DNA from: Yersinia rochesterensis
GTDB taxonomy: Bacteria; Pseudomonadota; Gammaproteobacteria; Enterobacterales; Enterobacteriaceae
Reading direction: 5' to 3'
DNA: 64,000 bases
NCBI RefSeq assembly: GCF_003600645.1
Contig: NZ_CP032482.1
Span: 1,736,001-1,800,000 of the forward strand
Shown here: piece after piece, positions 46,568 through 54,578 of the stretch
Numbering within the stretch: position 1 is the first letter of the stretch
Layout of the letters: each line of letters starts with the position of its first letter
Notes under the pieces: generated by a model
What the model saw: the letters and a program-made list of their open reading frames with translations, nothing else
Databases searched by the model: none
Told to the model about the DNA's origin: nothing
Position numbers and translations under genes: made by a program

Positions 46568-46640
46568 GTGGTGTTACTCCCAGATTAATTCAGTCAGTAA
46601 AAGTATGGCACTGACTACCTTAGGAAGGGGCGTCCATCAC

Positions 46641-46782
46641 ATCACTACAGTTCTGCATAGCCGGGGCGCGGGGATAGAGTGAGGTTATCGACGGATGCCA
46701 CCAGACACTCATTGAAATGAGTATCAAATAGCATTGATTTAACTTTTGAAATCCCTACGTCAATTCCTAGATAATAATCCAT
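46641..46782 (-). pseudogene. N-terminal stub of an FGGY-family carbohydrate kinase
   Basis: From ATG 46782 the minus strand reads DYYLGIDVGISKVKSMLFDT and then LTLSPRPGYAEL, the phosphate-1 loop and following region of FGGY sugar kinases (xylulokinase type), where the family has GIDVGTSSVK. After 45 codons it hits TAG and then the IS. The full kinase would be about 500 aa. The gene was broken at or near IS insertion, with a deletion of most of its coding region. Confidence 0.65.
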
Positions 46783-47438
46783 TGGGCATTACCATTATTA
46801 AAAATCATAACATTCTGAGTGTAAGGGAGTGAACAGTCAGTAACATACTGATTACATATGCTTTTTATTAAATTGAAAAATTAAAATTTAACTTTATATG
46901 GCGATGAGGTGAGTCGCGGAAATGATTTTCTGTGCAAAATCACTCTCGCTATAAAAAGAGAAATGACTATTTGCAGTCAGCAATAAACCGGTAAAGTGGA
47001 ATTATTATTTATAATAATTGAGTATTAAACTGCTGGTTAATATATTTTTCCATCAGGGGGCCAAATGAAATATAAAATTAAAATAGAGTCATGAAAAAAA
47101 TAACTGTTATTTATTTAATTGATTTTTATTGTTTTTTTATTTTTCTTTGCAATGATTTACTCGATATATTCTCTCATTTTTTCGTGATTAAAAGTAGATT
47201 AAGAGAGTTTATTCGCCAAAATCACGCCATGATTAACCATCGTGTAAGACCTTTCCTACACCAAGTCAGCTTGCAGTCTTATATACAAGGAATGTCTTAA
47301 AACGTTTAATAGCTGCATAAACTTTGATTTCATTTTTTTATTTTGGTCAACCCAATAAAAAGTTAATTCAACCCTCAGGCATCAGCCTATAAATTTTGGG
47401 TATCGCAACGCGATAAACATTATATCAGGACTATTTAA
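46783..47438. other. Long AT-rich spacer upstream of the fimbrial operon
   Basis: This 656-bp spacer is strongly AT-rich. A 69-codon frame at 47091-47300 (ATG, hydrophobic start, basic middle) has poor support: no recognisable family and no clear ribosome site. The end (47400-47438) with TATCAGGACTATTTAA before the subunit gene likely contains its ribosome site. Such AT-rich leaders often bind H-NS. Confidence 0.4.
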
Positions 47439-48077
47439 ATGAAAAAGCAACTGGCTAGAATTACTGTACTGTCTTCTTTAATTTTTGGTATTAATGCCGC
47501 CAATGCAGAAGCACCGACTGCAGAATTAAAAGTAGTCGGTACGTTGACTGTGCCAAGCTGCACCATTTCACCTCCGGATGAGGGTGTTTACGATTTTGGT
47601 AACCTGTCTTCATCTTTAGTTAAATCAGGTACTGCGACTACGGCCCTGACGCCGATGACTAAAACCTGGACAATAAGCTGTGATGCGGAAACTTACCTGA
47701 ACTTTACACCAGTGGATAACCGCACGGCATCTGCCAGTGTTGCGGGAACAACTAACTTCGGTATGGGTAACGTGAATAACACCGGTAAAATCGGTTATTA
47801 CACTGCACAGATGAAGAGTGCCACTGTTGATGGCAAAATATCCAACGTCTTCTCATCCGCGACCTCAACTTTCGTTGTAGCAACAACGGCTCCGTTGACA
47901 ACAGGTCTGCGCACCGGTTGGTCATCTGCTGCTAACACCCAGAGCACCGGTAAAGTGTTTACTGCTGATATTACTGTTAGCCCGATTTTGGCGGGTACCA
48001 CGACGATGGGTGGCCCGATTACTGAAGATGCAGAAATCGACGGTTCATTGACGATGAACTTTGCATTCGGTATCTAA
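47439..48077 (+). CDS. Fimbrial subunit, DUF1120-type, first copy
   Basis: This 212-aa secreted protein has a signal peptide ending near AANA, then the pilin-like start AELKVVGTLTVPSCTI with one of two conserved cysteines (the other in ISCDAETYL) forming the usual disulphide. The C-terminal GSLTMNFAFGI has the alternating donor-strand pattern of chaperone-usher subunits. It resembles the subunit encoded 122 bp downstream. It opens the operon subunit-subunit-usher-chaperone. Confidence 0.8.
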   Translation: MKKQLARITVLSSLIFGINAANAEAPTAELKVVGTLTVPSCTISPPDEGVYDFGNLSSSLVKSGTATTALTPMTKTWTISCDAETYLNFTPVDNRTASASVAGTTNFGMGNVNNTGKIGYYTAQMKSATVDGKISNVFSSATSTFVVATTAPLTTGLRTGWSSAANTQSTGKVFTADITVSPILAGTTTMGGPITEDAEIDGSLTMNFAFGI

Positions 48078-48199
48078 ATAACCTGTTCGTCACGGTATAA
48101 ATTGAGGGCAGATTTTTATTTCTGCTCTCAATTTTGTCTTAAGAGCATAGTTATGGATAAGTGTGACAATATTCATATATTGGAAGGACTCATCATTTT

Positions 48200-48844
48200 A
48201 TGAAAATGCATACTTTCAATTTAGTTCTTTTCACCTTATTAATTCTATCTGCCACCGTACAGGCGGCCCCGCCTTCTGCAGAATTAAAAGTGACAGGAAA
48301 GATTGGTATTCCAACCTGTACTATTAATGCACCTGATGGCGGTATTTATAATGTCGGTGAGATTTCATCAAGCCAGATAAAAAGTGGTACAGCAGTGACA
48401 GTATTACCATCGATCACAAAAACTTGGACAGTTACTTGTGATAGTGTGACATATCTGAGCTTAAACGCGATTGATAACCGCAAAGCTTCTGTGAGCGATA
48501 ACACCGGTATTCACAATTTCGGTTTAGGTTTTGTGAATGGTAGCGGGAAACTGGGTTTTTATAAAACCACGATGAGCAATGCTACTGTCGATGGAGTGAG
48601 CAGCTTACTCTATTTTATTGATGCTAATAACATATTGCAGGGTGGACATACTTTAGAGACGCTCACCAATAATTTCCGCTTTGGCTGGTCTGAAAATGCG
48701 ACTACAGCAAAAGCAGGTAAAGTATTCAGTGCCGATTTTACGGTAACACCGACATTGGCTGGCTCAACAAGCATGGGTGGGGCTATCACTGAAAATATCA
48801 ATATTGATGGTTCTGCGACCATGAATTTTTCTTTTAGTATTTAA
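48200..48844 (+). CDS. Fimbrial subunit, DUF1120-type, second copy
   Basis: This 214-aa paralogue of the preceding subunit shares AELKVTGKIGIPTCTI, SGTAVTVLPSITKTWTVTCD, and the C-terminal IDGSATMNFSFSI. It has a signal peptide ending near VQAA. Roughly half the residues look identical, so it arose by tandem duplication. The two may be major and minor subunits; which is which cannot be told. Confidence 0.8.
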   Translation: MKMHTFNLVLFTLLILSATVQAAPPSAELKVTGKIGIPTCTINAPDGGIYNVGEISSSQIKSGTAVTVLPSITKTWTVTCDSVTYLSLNAIDNRKASVSDNTGIHNFGLGFVNGSGKLGFYKTTMSNATVDGVSSLLYFIDANNILQGGHTLETLTNNFRFGWSENATTAKAGKVFSADFTVTPTLAGSTSMGGAITENINIDGSATMNFSFSI

Positions 48845-48962
48845 TTCATAAAAATCCTATACATCAGACTGTTTTCAATTTTTAATAGCTGCTGTACTTT
48901 TTATTGCGTAAAGCAATATGTTCTATTAGCCCACCCGTTTTCCTTATTTTTAGGACACCATT

Positions 48963-51341
48963 GTGTTTGCGCGTTGTGTTGCATTTTCATTTACAGCACT
49001 CCTCTTATCCCTCTTTCCTGTAGCGGTTTTCTCCGCAACAAAAGAGGGCGCGGTGACATTTGATATAAAAACACTAGAAAATTTGGGGTATTCAGCGGAG
49101 TTAGCGGATTTTTTCAGCAAAAAAGATAAGTTTTTACCCGGTCAGCATGATGTCACCATCATTGTGAATGCCAATAAAACCTATCATATTGAAGTTACCT
49201 TCGACAGTGAGGGGAATTTGTGTGTAGATCGAAAGTTGCTGATTGCATTGAAGCTCCGCTACAAAGACAGTGGCGACAGTTGTGAAAATATTGAAGCCTT
49301 ATGGCCTGGTGTGGCTATAAAACTATTTCCCGGCCAATTCCGGGTGGAAATGACGTTGCCTCAAGAGGCATTTGATCCTGAGATGGAAGGCAGTGATTAC
49401 CAAAGTGGCGGTCATGCATTATTACTGAACTATAATTTGTTCGGTCAGCGAATTGAGAGCAATAGCGATAATCTTAATTTATTCCAAGGGCAGTTTCAGC
49501 CGGGAATTAACTTTAATAACTGGGTACTGCGTAACCGGGGCTCCTATACCTATAATCAAGGAGTAGGCCATTACGATAATCAGGAAACCTACGCATTACG
49601 CGCGGTGGAATCATTGAAATCAGTGGTGCAGTTAGGTGAGTTTGGTTTGGTCGGTGACACATATTCCGGCTTACCGATCGCCGGTGCCCAGATATATTCC
49701 GATAATGCTCAATTAAATAATATGCAGTTAGTGGTTCCCATTGAAGGTATTGCTAATACCAACGCCACTATTGAAATTCGCCAGCGTGGACGGGTTATTT
49801 ACCGCACCGTCGTACCTCCAGGCCCATTTTCGTTATCTAATATCAGCAATTTTTCCAGTGGGGTGGTTACGGATGTTGATGTTATTGAGGAAGATGGTAC
49901 CCAGCAGCATTTTACAGTATCGAATGCGCTGGATCCTAACATTGAACAGCAGGCGACGACCTACCAACTGGGATTAGGCCGTTATCGCGATAGTCTGAAT
50001 GACAGTGAGAGCAAGTCGCCACTATTGGTATCGGGTGAGATGTCTTTTAACCCGATGAGCGCATTGCGTATGACTTCTGCTGGGCTGCTTTCCCCTGATT
50101 ATCAAAATATCAATGTACAAAATCTTTATAGTGGGCTGGAGAATGCCTGGTTTTCGGCAGCGGCAAGTTACTCTAATACTAAAGATGTCGGGCAAGGTTA
50201 CCAGTTTACCTTACAAAATCAGGTCTCCATTAATGGCAATTTGAGTGCTTCATTGTCGACAGTATATGACTCATCGAGTTATTGGTCGCCAGATAATGCC
50301 CTGAGCAGTGGCAATAATCTGAATTATCTAGTGTACGGCAAACTGAAAAACTCCACGTCGGCAGCGATGACATGGGCGCATCCTCGCTGGGGCGCTTTTT
50401 CCTATGTTTTGTCTAATAATATGTATTATCAGGCGGCTGATAGCGTTTCACATACATTCTCAGCAAGTGAACAATTTGGCCGGGTGACCACGACGCTAAG
50501 TTTTCAATCCACTTCACAGGGGCAAAATGCGCTATATGTGGGTATCACTATGCCATTGGGCAACGGATCGCTCAGTGGTCGGATGCAGCGTAATAATGGC
50601 AATATGACCTTAGGTAGCACCTATCAAGGCCGCTGGGGAGACAACAAAGGTTACCAAGTGGGTATAACTGGCAGTGATAGTCAGCGGCGCATTAATGGGG
50701 CCATGAATATGAATTCGGCGTATACACAATTGGCGGGCGGGGTTTCTCAGGCAACCAACAATAGCCGCTCAGCTTATATTTCTGCCAATGGTTCAATGGC
50801 TTATGCCAATAGCACTTTTGCCACTTCTTCGTCAGCAATTGGTGATACTTTTGCGGTAGTGAATATACCGAGTCAGTCCAATTTGCGTATTTCGTCGCCC
50901 AGCAGTGGCACATCGATTACTGATTATGCCGGGACGGCATTATTGCCCTCAGTAATGCCCTATACGGCATCAAAAGCACAAATAAGCACTAAAACATTGC
51001 CATTGAATATTCGCCTTAACAGTACTAGTGCAGATTTGAAGATGACACGAGGCACAGTCGCTACCCGTAATTTTGAAGCAACAGAAACTCGTCAGTTGTT
51101 GCTGAGTATTCGTGATAGCGACGGTGAAATGTTGCCAGTGGGGGCCAATGTGCTTGATGAAAAGGGTAACTTCCTGGGAACCATTATTGGTGATGGCAAC
51201 TTTATGTTGGAAAACAAAGCGATTGGTGCAACGTTACGTGTTAAAGCCACCAATCGTAATGAATGTGTGGTGAGTTATGTTGAGCCGGATAAGTTTGATC
51301 CGGATGCATTATATGAAGTTACTGACGCTGTATGTCATTAA
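48963..51341 (+). CDS. Outer-membrane fimbrial usher
   Basis: This 792-aa usher (PapC/FimD superfamily) has a signal peptide ending near VFSA, an N-terminal chaperone-subunit binding domain with a disulphide pair, a large barrel with YGLFGQRIESN-like strands, the plug region GPFSLSNISNFSSGVVTDVDVIEEDG, and a C-terminal domain ending in a cysteine (ECVVSYVE, TDAVCH). It begins at GTG 48963. It is slightly shorter than FimD. It translocates the two DUF1120 subunits. Confidence 0.88.
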   Translation: MFARCVAFSFTALLLSLFPVAVFSATKEGAVTFDIKTLENLGYSAELADFFSKKDKFLPGQHDVTIIVNANKTYHIEVTFDSEGNLCVDRKLLIALKLRYKDSGDSCENIEALWPGVAIKLFPGQFRVEMTLPQEAFDPEMEGSDYQSGGHALLLNYNLFGQRIESNSDNLNLFQGQFQPGINFNNWVLRNRGSYTYNQGVGHYDNQETYALRAVESLKSVVQLGEFGLVGDTYSGLPIAGAQIYSDNAQLNNMQLVVPIEGIANTNATIEIRQRGRVIYRTVVPPGPFSLSNISNFSSGVVTDVDVIEEDGTQQHFTVSNALDPNIEQQATTYQLGLGRYRDSLNDSESKSPLLVSGEMSFNPMSALRMTSAGLLSPDYQNINVQNLYSGLENAWFSAAASYSNTKDVGQGYQFTLQNQVSINGNLSASLSTVYDSSSYWSPDNALSSGNNLNYLVYGKLKNSTSAAMTWAHPRWGAFSYVLSNNMYYQAADSVSHTFSASEQFGRVTTTLSFQSTSQGQNALYVGITMPLGNGSLSGRMQRNNGNMTLGSTYQGRWGDNKGYQVGITGSDSQRRINGAMNMNSAYTQLAGGVSQATNNSRSAYISANGSMAYANSTFATSSSAIGDTFAVVNIPSQSNLRISSPSSGTSITDYAGTALLPSVMPYTASKAQISTKTLPLNIRLNSTSADLKMTRGTVATRNFEATETRQLLLSIRDSDGEMLPVGANVLDEKGNFLGTIIGDGNFMLENKAIGATLRVKATNRNECVVSYVEPDKFDPDALYEVTDAVCH

Positions 51342-51401
51342 TTTTAAATGCTTAACAACAAGCAGGTGCTCAGTAAATATTTTTTTGACATAGGATCTAT
51401 T

Positions 51402-52145
51402 ATGAAAAATACGATGGTTAGTCATGACAGTATGAGTGCAATGACTGCTTATACTCATATTCTCAAACGTGTTAAATCGTTTTTTATGTTCAATTTACTG
51501 GTGTTGTTAAGCTGCTGGAGTTTGGCATCTAATGCATCTTTCAAATTAGAAAGCACCACGGTCATTTTAAAGGAAAGTGATAGCCGCACCAGTTTCACTA
51601 TTGAAAACACCTCGGCGAACCCGATCTTGCTGGTGACCAAATTGTTTGACTTAGATGGTAAGAATCTGAGTAAGCAAATTTTGATTTCTCCGCCGGTAAC
51701 ACGTATTGATGCCGGGCAAAGTCAGCAAGTTAACTTTGTATTAAAGAAAGGCACGGTACTGGATTCAGAAGTATTGTTAAAAGCTTCATTTGAAGGTGTA
51801 GAACAGGTACCGGGTAACGCAACAGTGATGCCAATTCGTCAAGAAATTGGTTTTCTCATTCAGCCAAATGCTGTGCCACAGATTAAAACCCCTTGGCAGG
51901 AATTGGTTATCTCTACATCCGGCAACAACTTGATTATTAAGAACCCGAGTAAACATGTAGTCCGCCTTGGCCCGCAGGTGTTTTTAGTGCCGAGCAATGA
52001 AGTTGTTCCCTTGGGCAGCCCTTATATTATGCCGGGTGTCACCAAGCAATTCGCGATTAAGTCGTCACCTACATCAGTTAAAGTTACCCCACTGAGCCGC
52101 TATGGTTTTGTGCAACCGGAAGTAGCTGTTCCTGTTTCGCGCTAA
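51402..52145 (+). CDS. Periplasmic fimbrial chaperone, PapD-like
   Basis: This chaperone of about 247 aa has a long N-terminal region with membrane segment FFMFNLLVLLSCWSLASNA and then two immunoglobulin-like domains. Family features are ESDSRTSFTIENTSANPILLVTKLF and the G1-strand region. The start at 51402 follows AGGATC; the frame is open from 51348. It protects subunits before the usher and is the last gene of the operon. Confidence 0.82.
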   Translation: MKNTMVSHDSMSAMTAYTHILKRVKSFFMFNLLVLLSCWSLASNASFKLESTTVILKESDSRTSFTIENTSANPILLVTKLFDLDGKNLSKQILISPPVTRIDAGQSQQVNFVLKKGTVLDSEVLLKASFEGVEQVPGNATVMPIRQEIGFLIQPNAVPQIKTPWQELVISTSGNNLIIKNPSKHVVRLGPQVFLVPSNEVVPLGSPYIMPGVTKQFAIKSSPTSVKVTPLSRYGFVQPEVAVPVSR

Positions 52146-52172
52146 TCAGGATGAGTGAGTTCGTCAATGCGA

Positions 52173-52198
52173 AAGGCGGCCGATAATGGCTGCTTTTT
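52173..52198 (+). terminator. Terminator of the fimbrial operon
   Basis: GGCGGCC and GGCTGCT pair across GATAAT with a G-T wobble, followed by TTTTTAATTTT. Confidence 0.6.
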
Positions 52199-52408
52199 AA
52201 TTTTAAGGGCGGCCAGTGTACTCAATAGCCGCACTGAATGTAAGAAAATTCCTACAAATCAATTAGATGTATCTCGCTCTATTTGTTTTTCCTGTTGGTC
52301 TCTTGGGTCACAAGTGATACCTTTCTAGAATCATTTGGTGTGGAATCATTCAAATAACCACCCATTAGGCTATTGCTGACTTTCTCAGGTCAATGCACAG
52401 GTGTATTT

Positions 52409-53008
52409 ATGACGCTTTATGATATTAAACCGCGGTTTCAGGCGCTACTTCGCCCATGTTTGACTCGGTTATATCGGCAAGGAGTGACGGCGAATCAAGT
52501 GACTTTATTGACTCTGATAGCTTCACTGATAGTCGGCATTTCATTAACCATCTATCCCACGCGAATGATGTTTCTCCTGCTTCCCCTATTTCTGTTTTTC
52601 CGCATGGCGCTGAATGCTATTGATGGCATGTTGGCGCGAGAGTTCAATCAACAGTCGCGTTTAGGTGCTTTACTGAATGAGATTGGCGATGTTGTTTCGG
52701 ATATTGCACTTTATCTGCCCTTTGCTTTGCTCCCTTATGCACGCCCTGAGCTAGTAATATTAGCGGTATTCTTGGCCTTATTAACTGAGTTCTGCGGTGT
52801 GATGGCACAAACATTGGGCCGCCCACGGGGATATCAGGGGCCGCTGGGAAAAAGTGACCGGGCGCTATTATTCGGTGCGTATGGGCTAGCCGTTGCCGTG
52901 TGGCCAAATGCTTTGCTGTATTCCGGATGGTTATTTGCTTTTGCATCAGTTTTATTGTTGTGGACATGTATCAATCGCTGCCGGGCAGCGCTAAGGCTAG
53001 AGGCATAA
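52409..53008 (+). CDS. ynbA: CDP-alcohol phosphatidyltransferase family protein, YnbA-like
   Basis: This membrane enzyme of about 199 aa belongs to the family that joins CDP-diacylglycerol to an alcohol. The signature region reads NAIDGMLARE followed by GALLNEIGDVVSD. Against the consensus D-x2-D-G-x2-A-R-x8-G-x3-D-x3-D, the first and third Asp are Asn here, while the second and fourth are present. The start MTLYDIKPRF at 52409 agrees with the YnbA start as I remember it. It leads a six-gene operon; the next gene starts within 2 bp. The altered metal site could mean a different reaction. Confidence 0.85.
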   Translation: MTLYDIKPRFQALLRPCLTRLYRQGVTANQVTLLTLIASLIVGISLTIYPTRMMFLLLPLFLFFRMALNAIDGMLAREFNQQSRLGALLNEIGDVVSDIALYLPFALLPYARPELVILAVFLALLTEFCGVMAQTLGRPRGYQGPLGKSDRALLFGAYGLAVAVWPNALLYSGWLFAFASVLLLWTCINRCRAALRLEA

Positions 53009-53009
53009 T

Positions 53010-53930
53010 ATGAACTCAACGCTAACTTTCAGTCTGGTGGTTATTTTTGCTTTATTAACCCTGGCCAGTTTAATTATTGGGGGGTTGATACTGCGCTATC
53101 CGCAAAAAGATTGGCTGGAACTGCGTCAGCGTATTACTAGCTGGTGGCTGATTATTATTGTTTTTGCCGTGGCGATGATTAGCCCCAAATGGCTGTCACT
53201 GGTTATCTTTGGTTTTATCAGTTTTCTGGCATTAAAAGAGTTCCTGACTCTTATTTCTACCCGCCGTTCTGACAATATTCCTTTGCTATGGATGTATCTC
53301 GCTATTCCTATTCATTATCTGTGGATTGGTATGGGATGGTACGGCATGTTCGTTATTTTTATTCCGATTTATGCATTCCTGTTTCTACCGGTACGCATGG
53401 TGCTGATTGGTGATACCAAAGGTTTTTTACATGCGGCATCGAATATGCATTGGGGTTTAATGACCACCGTATTTGCCCTCAGCCATGTGGCATTTTTACT
53501 GGTATTACCGGGTGGTATTGGTGGGCAGGGGGCGCTATTAGTGGTGTTCTTGGTGGCGTTGACCGAACTGAATGATATTGCTCAATATTTATGGGGAAAA
53601 TCATTCGGCCGCATCAAAGTGACACCCACGGTCAGCCCAAATAAAACCCTGGCTGGTTTACTGGGTGGGACAGCAACAACCATGGTATTAGCAGGTATTC
53701 TGGGGTCACTATTAACGCCGATGAATCTCACTTTCTCACTATTTGCCGGATTATTGATTGGGTTAACCGGTTTCTGTGGCGATGTAGTGATGTCGGCGGT
53801 TAAGCGTGATCTTGGAGTGAAAGATTCGGGCAAATTATTGCCCGGTCATGGCGGTATTCTCGACCGTCTGGACTCTCTCATTTATACCGCGCCGCTGTTC
53901 TTCCATTTCATCCATTACTTTTATTATTAA
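53010..53930 (+). CDS. ynbB: CDP-diacylglycerol synthase-like protein, YnbB-like
   Basis: This 306-aa protein with about eight membrane helices carries the complete CDP-diglyceride synthase signature, SAVKRDLGVKDSGKLLPGHG followed by GILDRLDS, near residues 250-280. It should make CDP-diacylglycerol from phosphatidic acid and CTP. It lies between the CDP-alcohol transferase and the acyltransferase genes, so substrate and product fit the neighbours. Confidence 0.9.
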   Translation: MNSTLTFSLVVIFALLTLASLIIGGLILRYPQKDWLELRQRITSWWLIIIVFAVAMISPKWLSLVIFGFISFLALKEFLTLISTRRSDNIPLLWMYLAIPIHYLWIGMGWYGMFVIFIPIYAFLFLPVRMVLIGDTKGFLHAASNMHWGLMTTVFALSHVAFLLVLPGGIGGQGALLVVFLVALTELNDIAQYLWGKSFGRIKVTPTVSPNKTLAGLLGGTATTMVLAGILGSLLTPMNLTFSLFAGLLIGLTGFCGDVVMSAVKRDLGVKDSGKLLPGHGGILDRLDSLIYTAPLFFHFIHYFYY

Positions 53931-53939
53931 GGGCTGGTC

Positions 53940-54578
53940 GTGAACCGACTATTACGCTGGATTTTTACATTATGCGTGGCGTATCCGGTAGTGCTGGTAT
54001 GGCTGGGGGTTTCTGTCTGGCAGCGAAAACAATTGCCCCTCAAAGGGCCAGCTATTGTAGTGGCAAATCATAATAGCCATCTGGATATATTGACGCTGTT
54101 TACCTTATTCCCACTCTCAACTTTGTCGCAGGTTCATCCGGTGGCTGCTGCCGATTACTTTTTACGTCATCGTGCTATTGCCTGGTTCGCGATTAAAGTG
54201 ATTGGCATTATTCCGGTAACGCGTGGTGGCGCAGGTAAGGGCAGTGACCCGTTGGCAGGATGTATTGAGGCGCTAGCCAATAATAAAATTGTCATTCTAT
54301 TTCCTGAAGGGACGCGCGGTGAGCCAGAGAAATTTTCTGAGTTTAAATCGGGTCTGTGGTATTTGAGCCGACAATTCCCTACCACCCCGATAACCCCAGT
54401 ATATATGCAGGGTTTAGGGCGGGCGATGGGTAAAGGACAGCGTATTCCAGTGCCATTCTTTATTGATATTTATGTTGATAAACCTTTGTATTTTCATGAT
54501 GACAAACAGATATTCCGAACCGAATTACAGCAGCGGTTTATCACTTTGCAACAGCTCGCTACAAGGAAAATACCGTGA
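53940..54578 (+). CDS. PlsC-like 1-acylglycerol-3-phosphate acyltransferase
   Basis: This 212-aa acyltransferase has the HX4D motif in ANHNSHLD (residues about 37-44), the FPEGTR motif near residue 121, and an N-terminal membrane helix. It should add the second acyl chain to give phosphatidic acid. It begins 9 bp after ynbB and overlaps the ynbC-like gene by 4 bp (GTGA). As I recall, the E. coli ynbABCD operon has no such gene, so this is an addition. Confidence 0.85.
   Translation: MNRLLRWIFTLCVAYPVVLVWLGVSVWQRKQLPLKGPAIVVANHNSHLDILTLFTLFPLSTLSQVHPVAAADYFLRHRAIAWFAIKVIGIIPVTRGGAGKGSDPLAGCIEALANNKIVILFPEGTRGEPEKFSEFKSGLWYLSRQFPTTPITPVYMQGLGRAMGKGQRIPVPFFIDIYVDKPLYFHDDKQIFRTELQQRFITLQQLATRKIP

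Larger units (their letters stand above)
45293..46640 (-). mobile_element. IS110-family element of the IS1111 group (IS1328-like)
   Basis: Subterminal inverted repeats ATGGACGCCCC at 45301-45311 and its complement at 46627-46637 bound an element of about 1.35 kb; the true ends lie a few bases outside, as usual for this group. It carries one transposase gene with 60-70 bp before it and about 220 bp non-coding after it. The size, repeats and presence in Yersinia fit IS1328. No target duplication is expected or seen. Exact ends are uncertain by about 10 bp. Confidence 0.8.

Noticed and set aside
47091..47300. 69-codon frame before the fimbrial operon
   Set aside because: Possible but without ribosome site, family or neighbours; mentioned only in the spacer entry.
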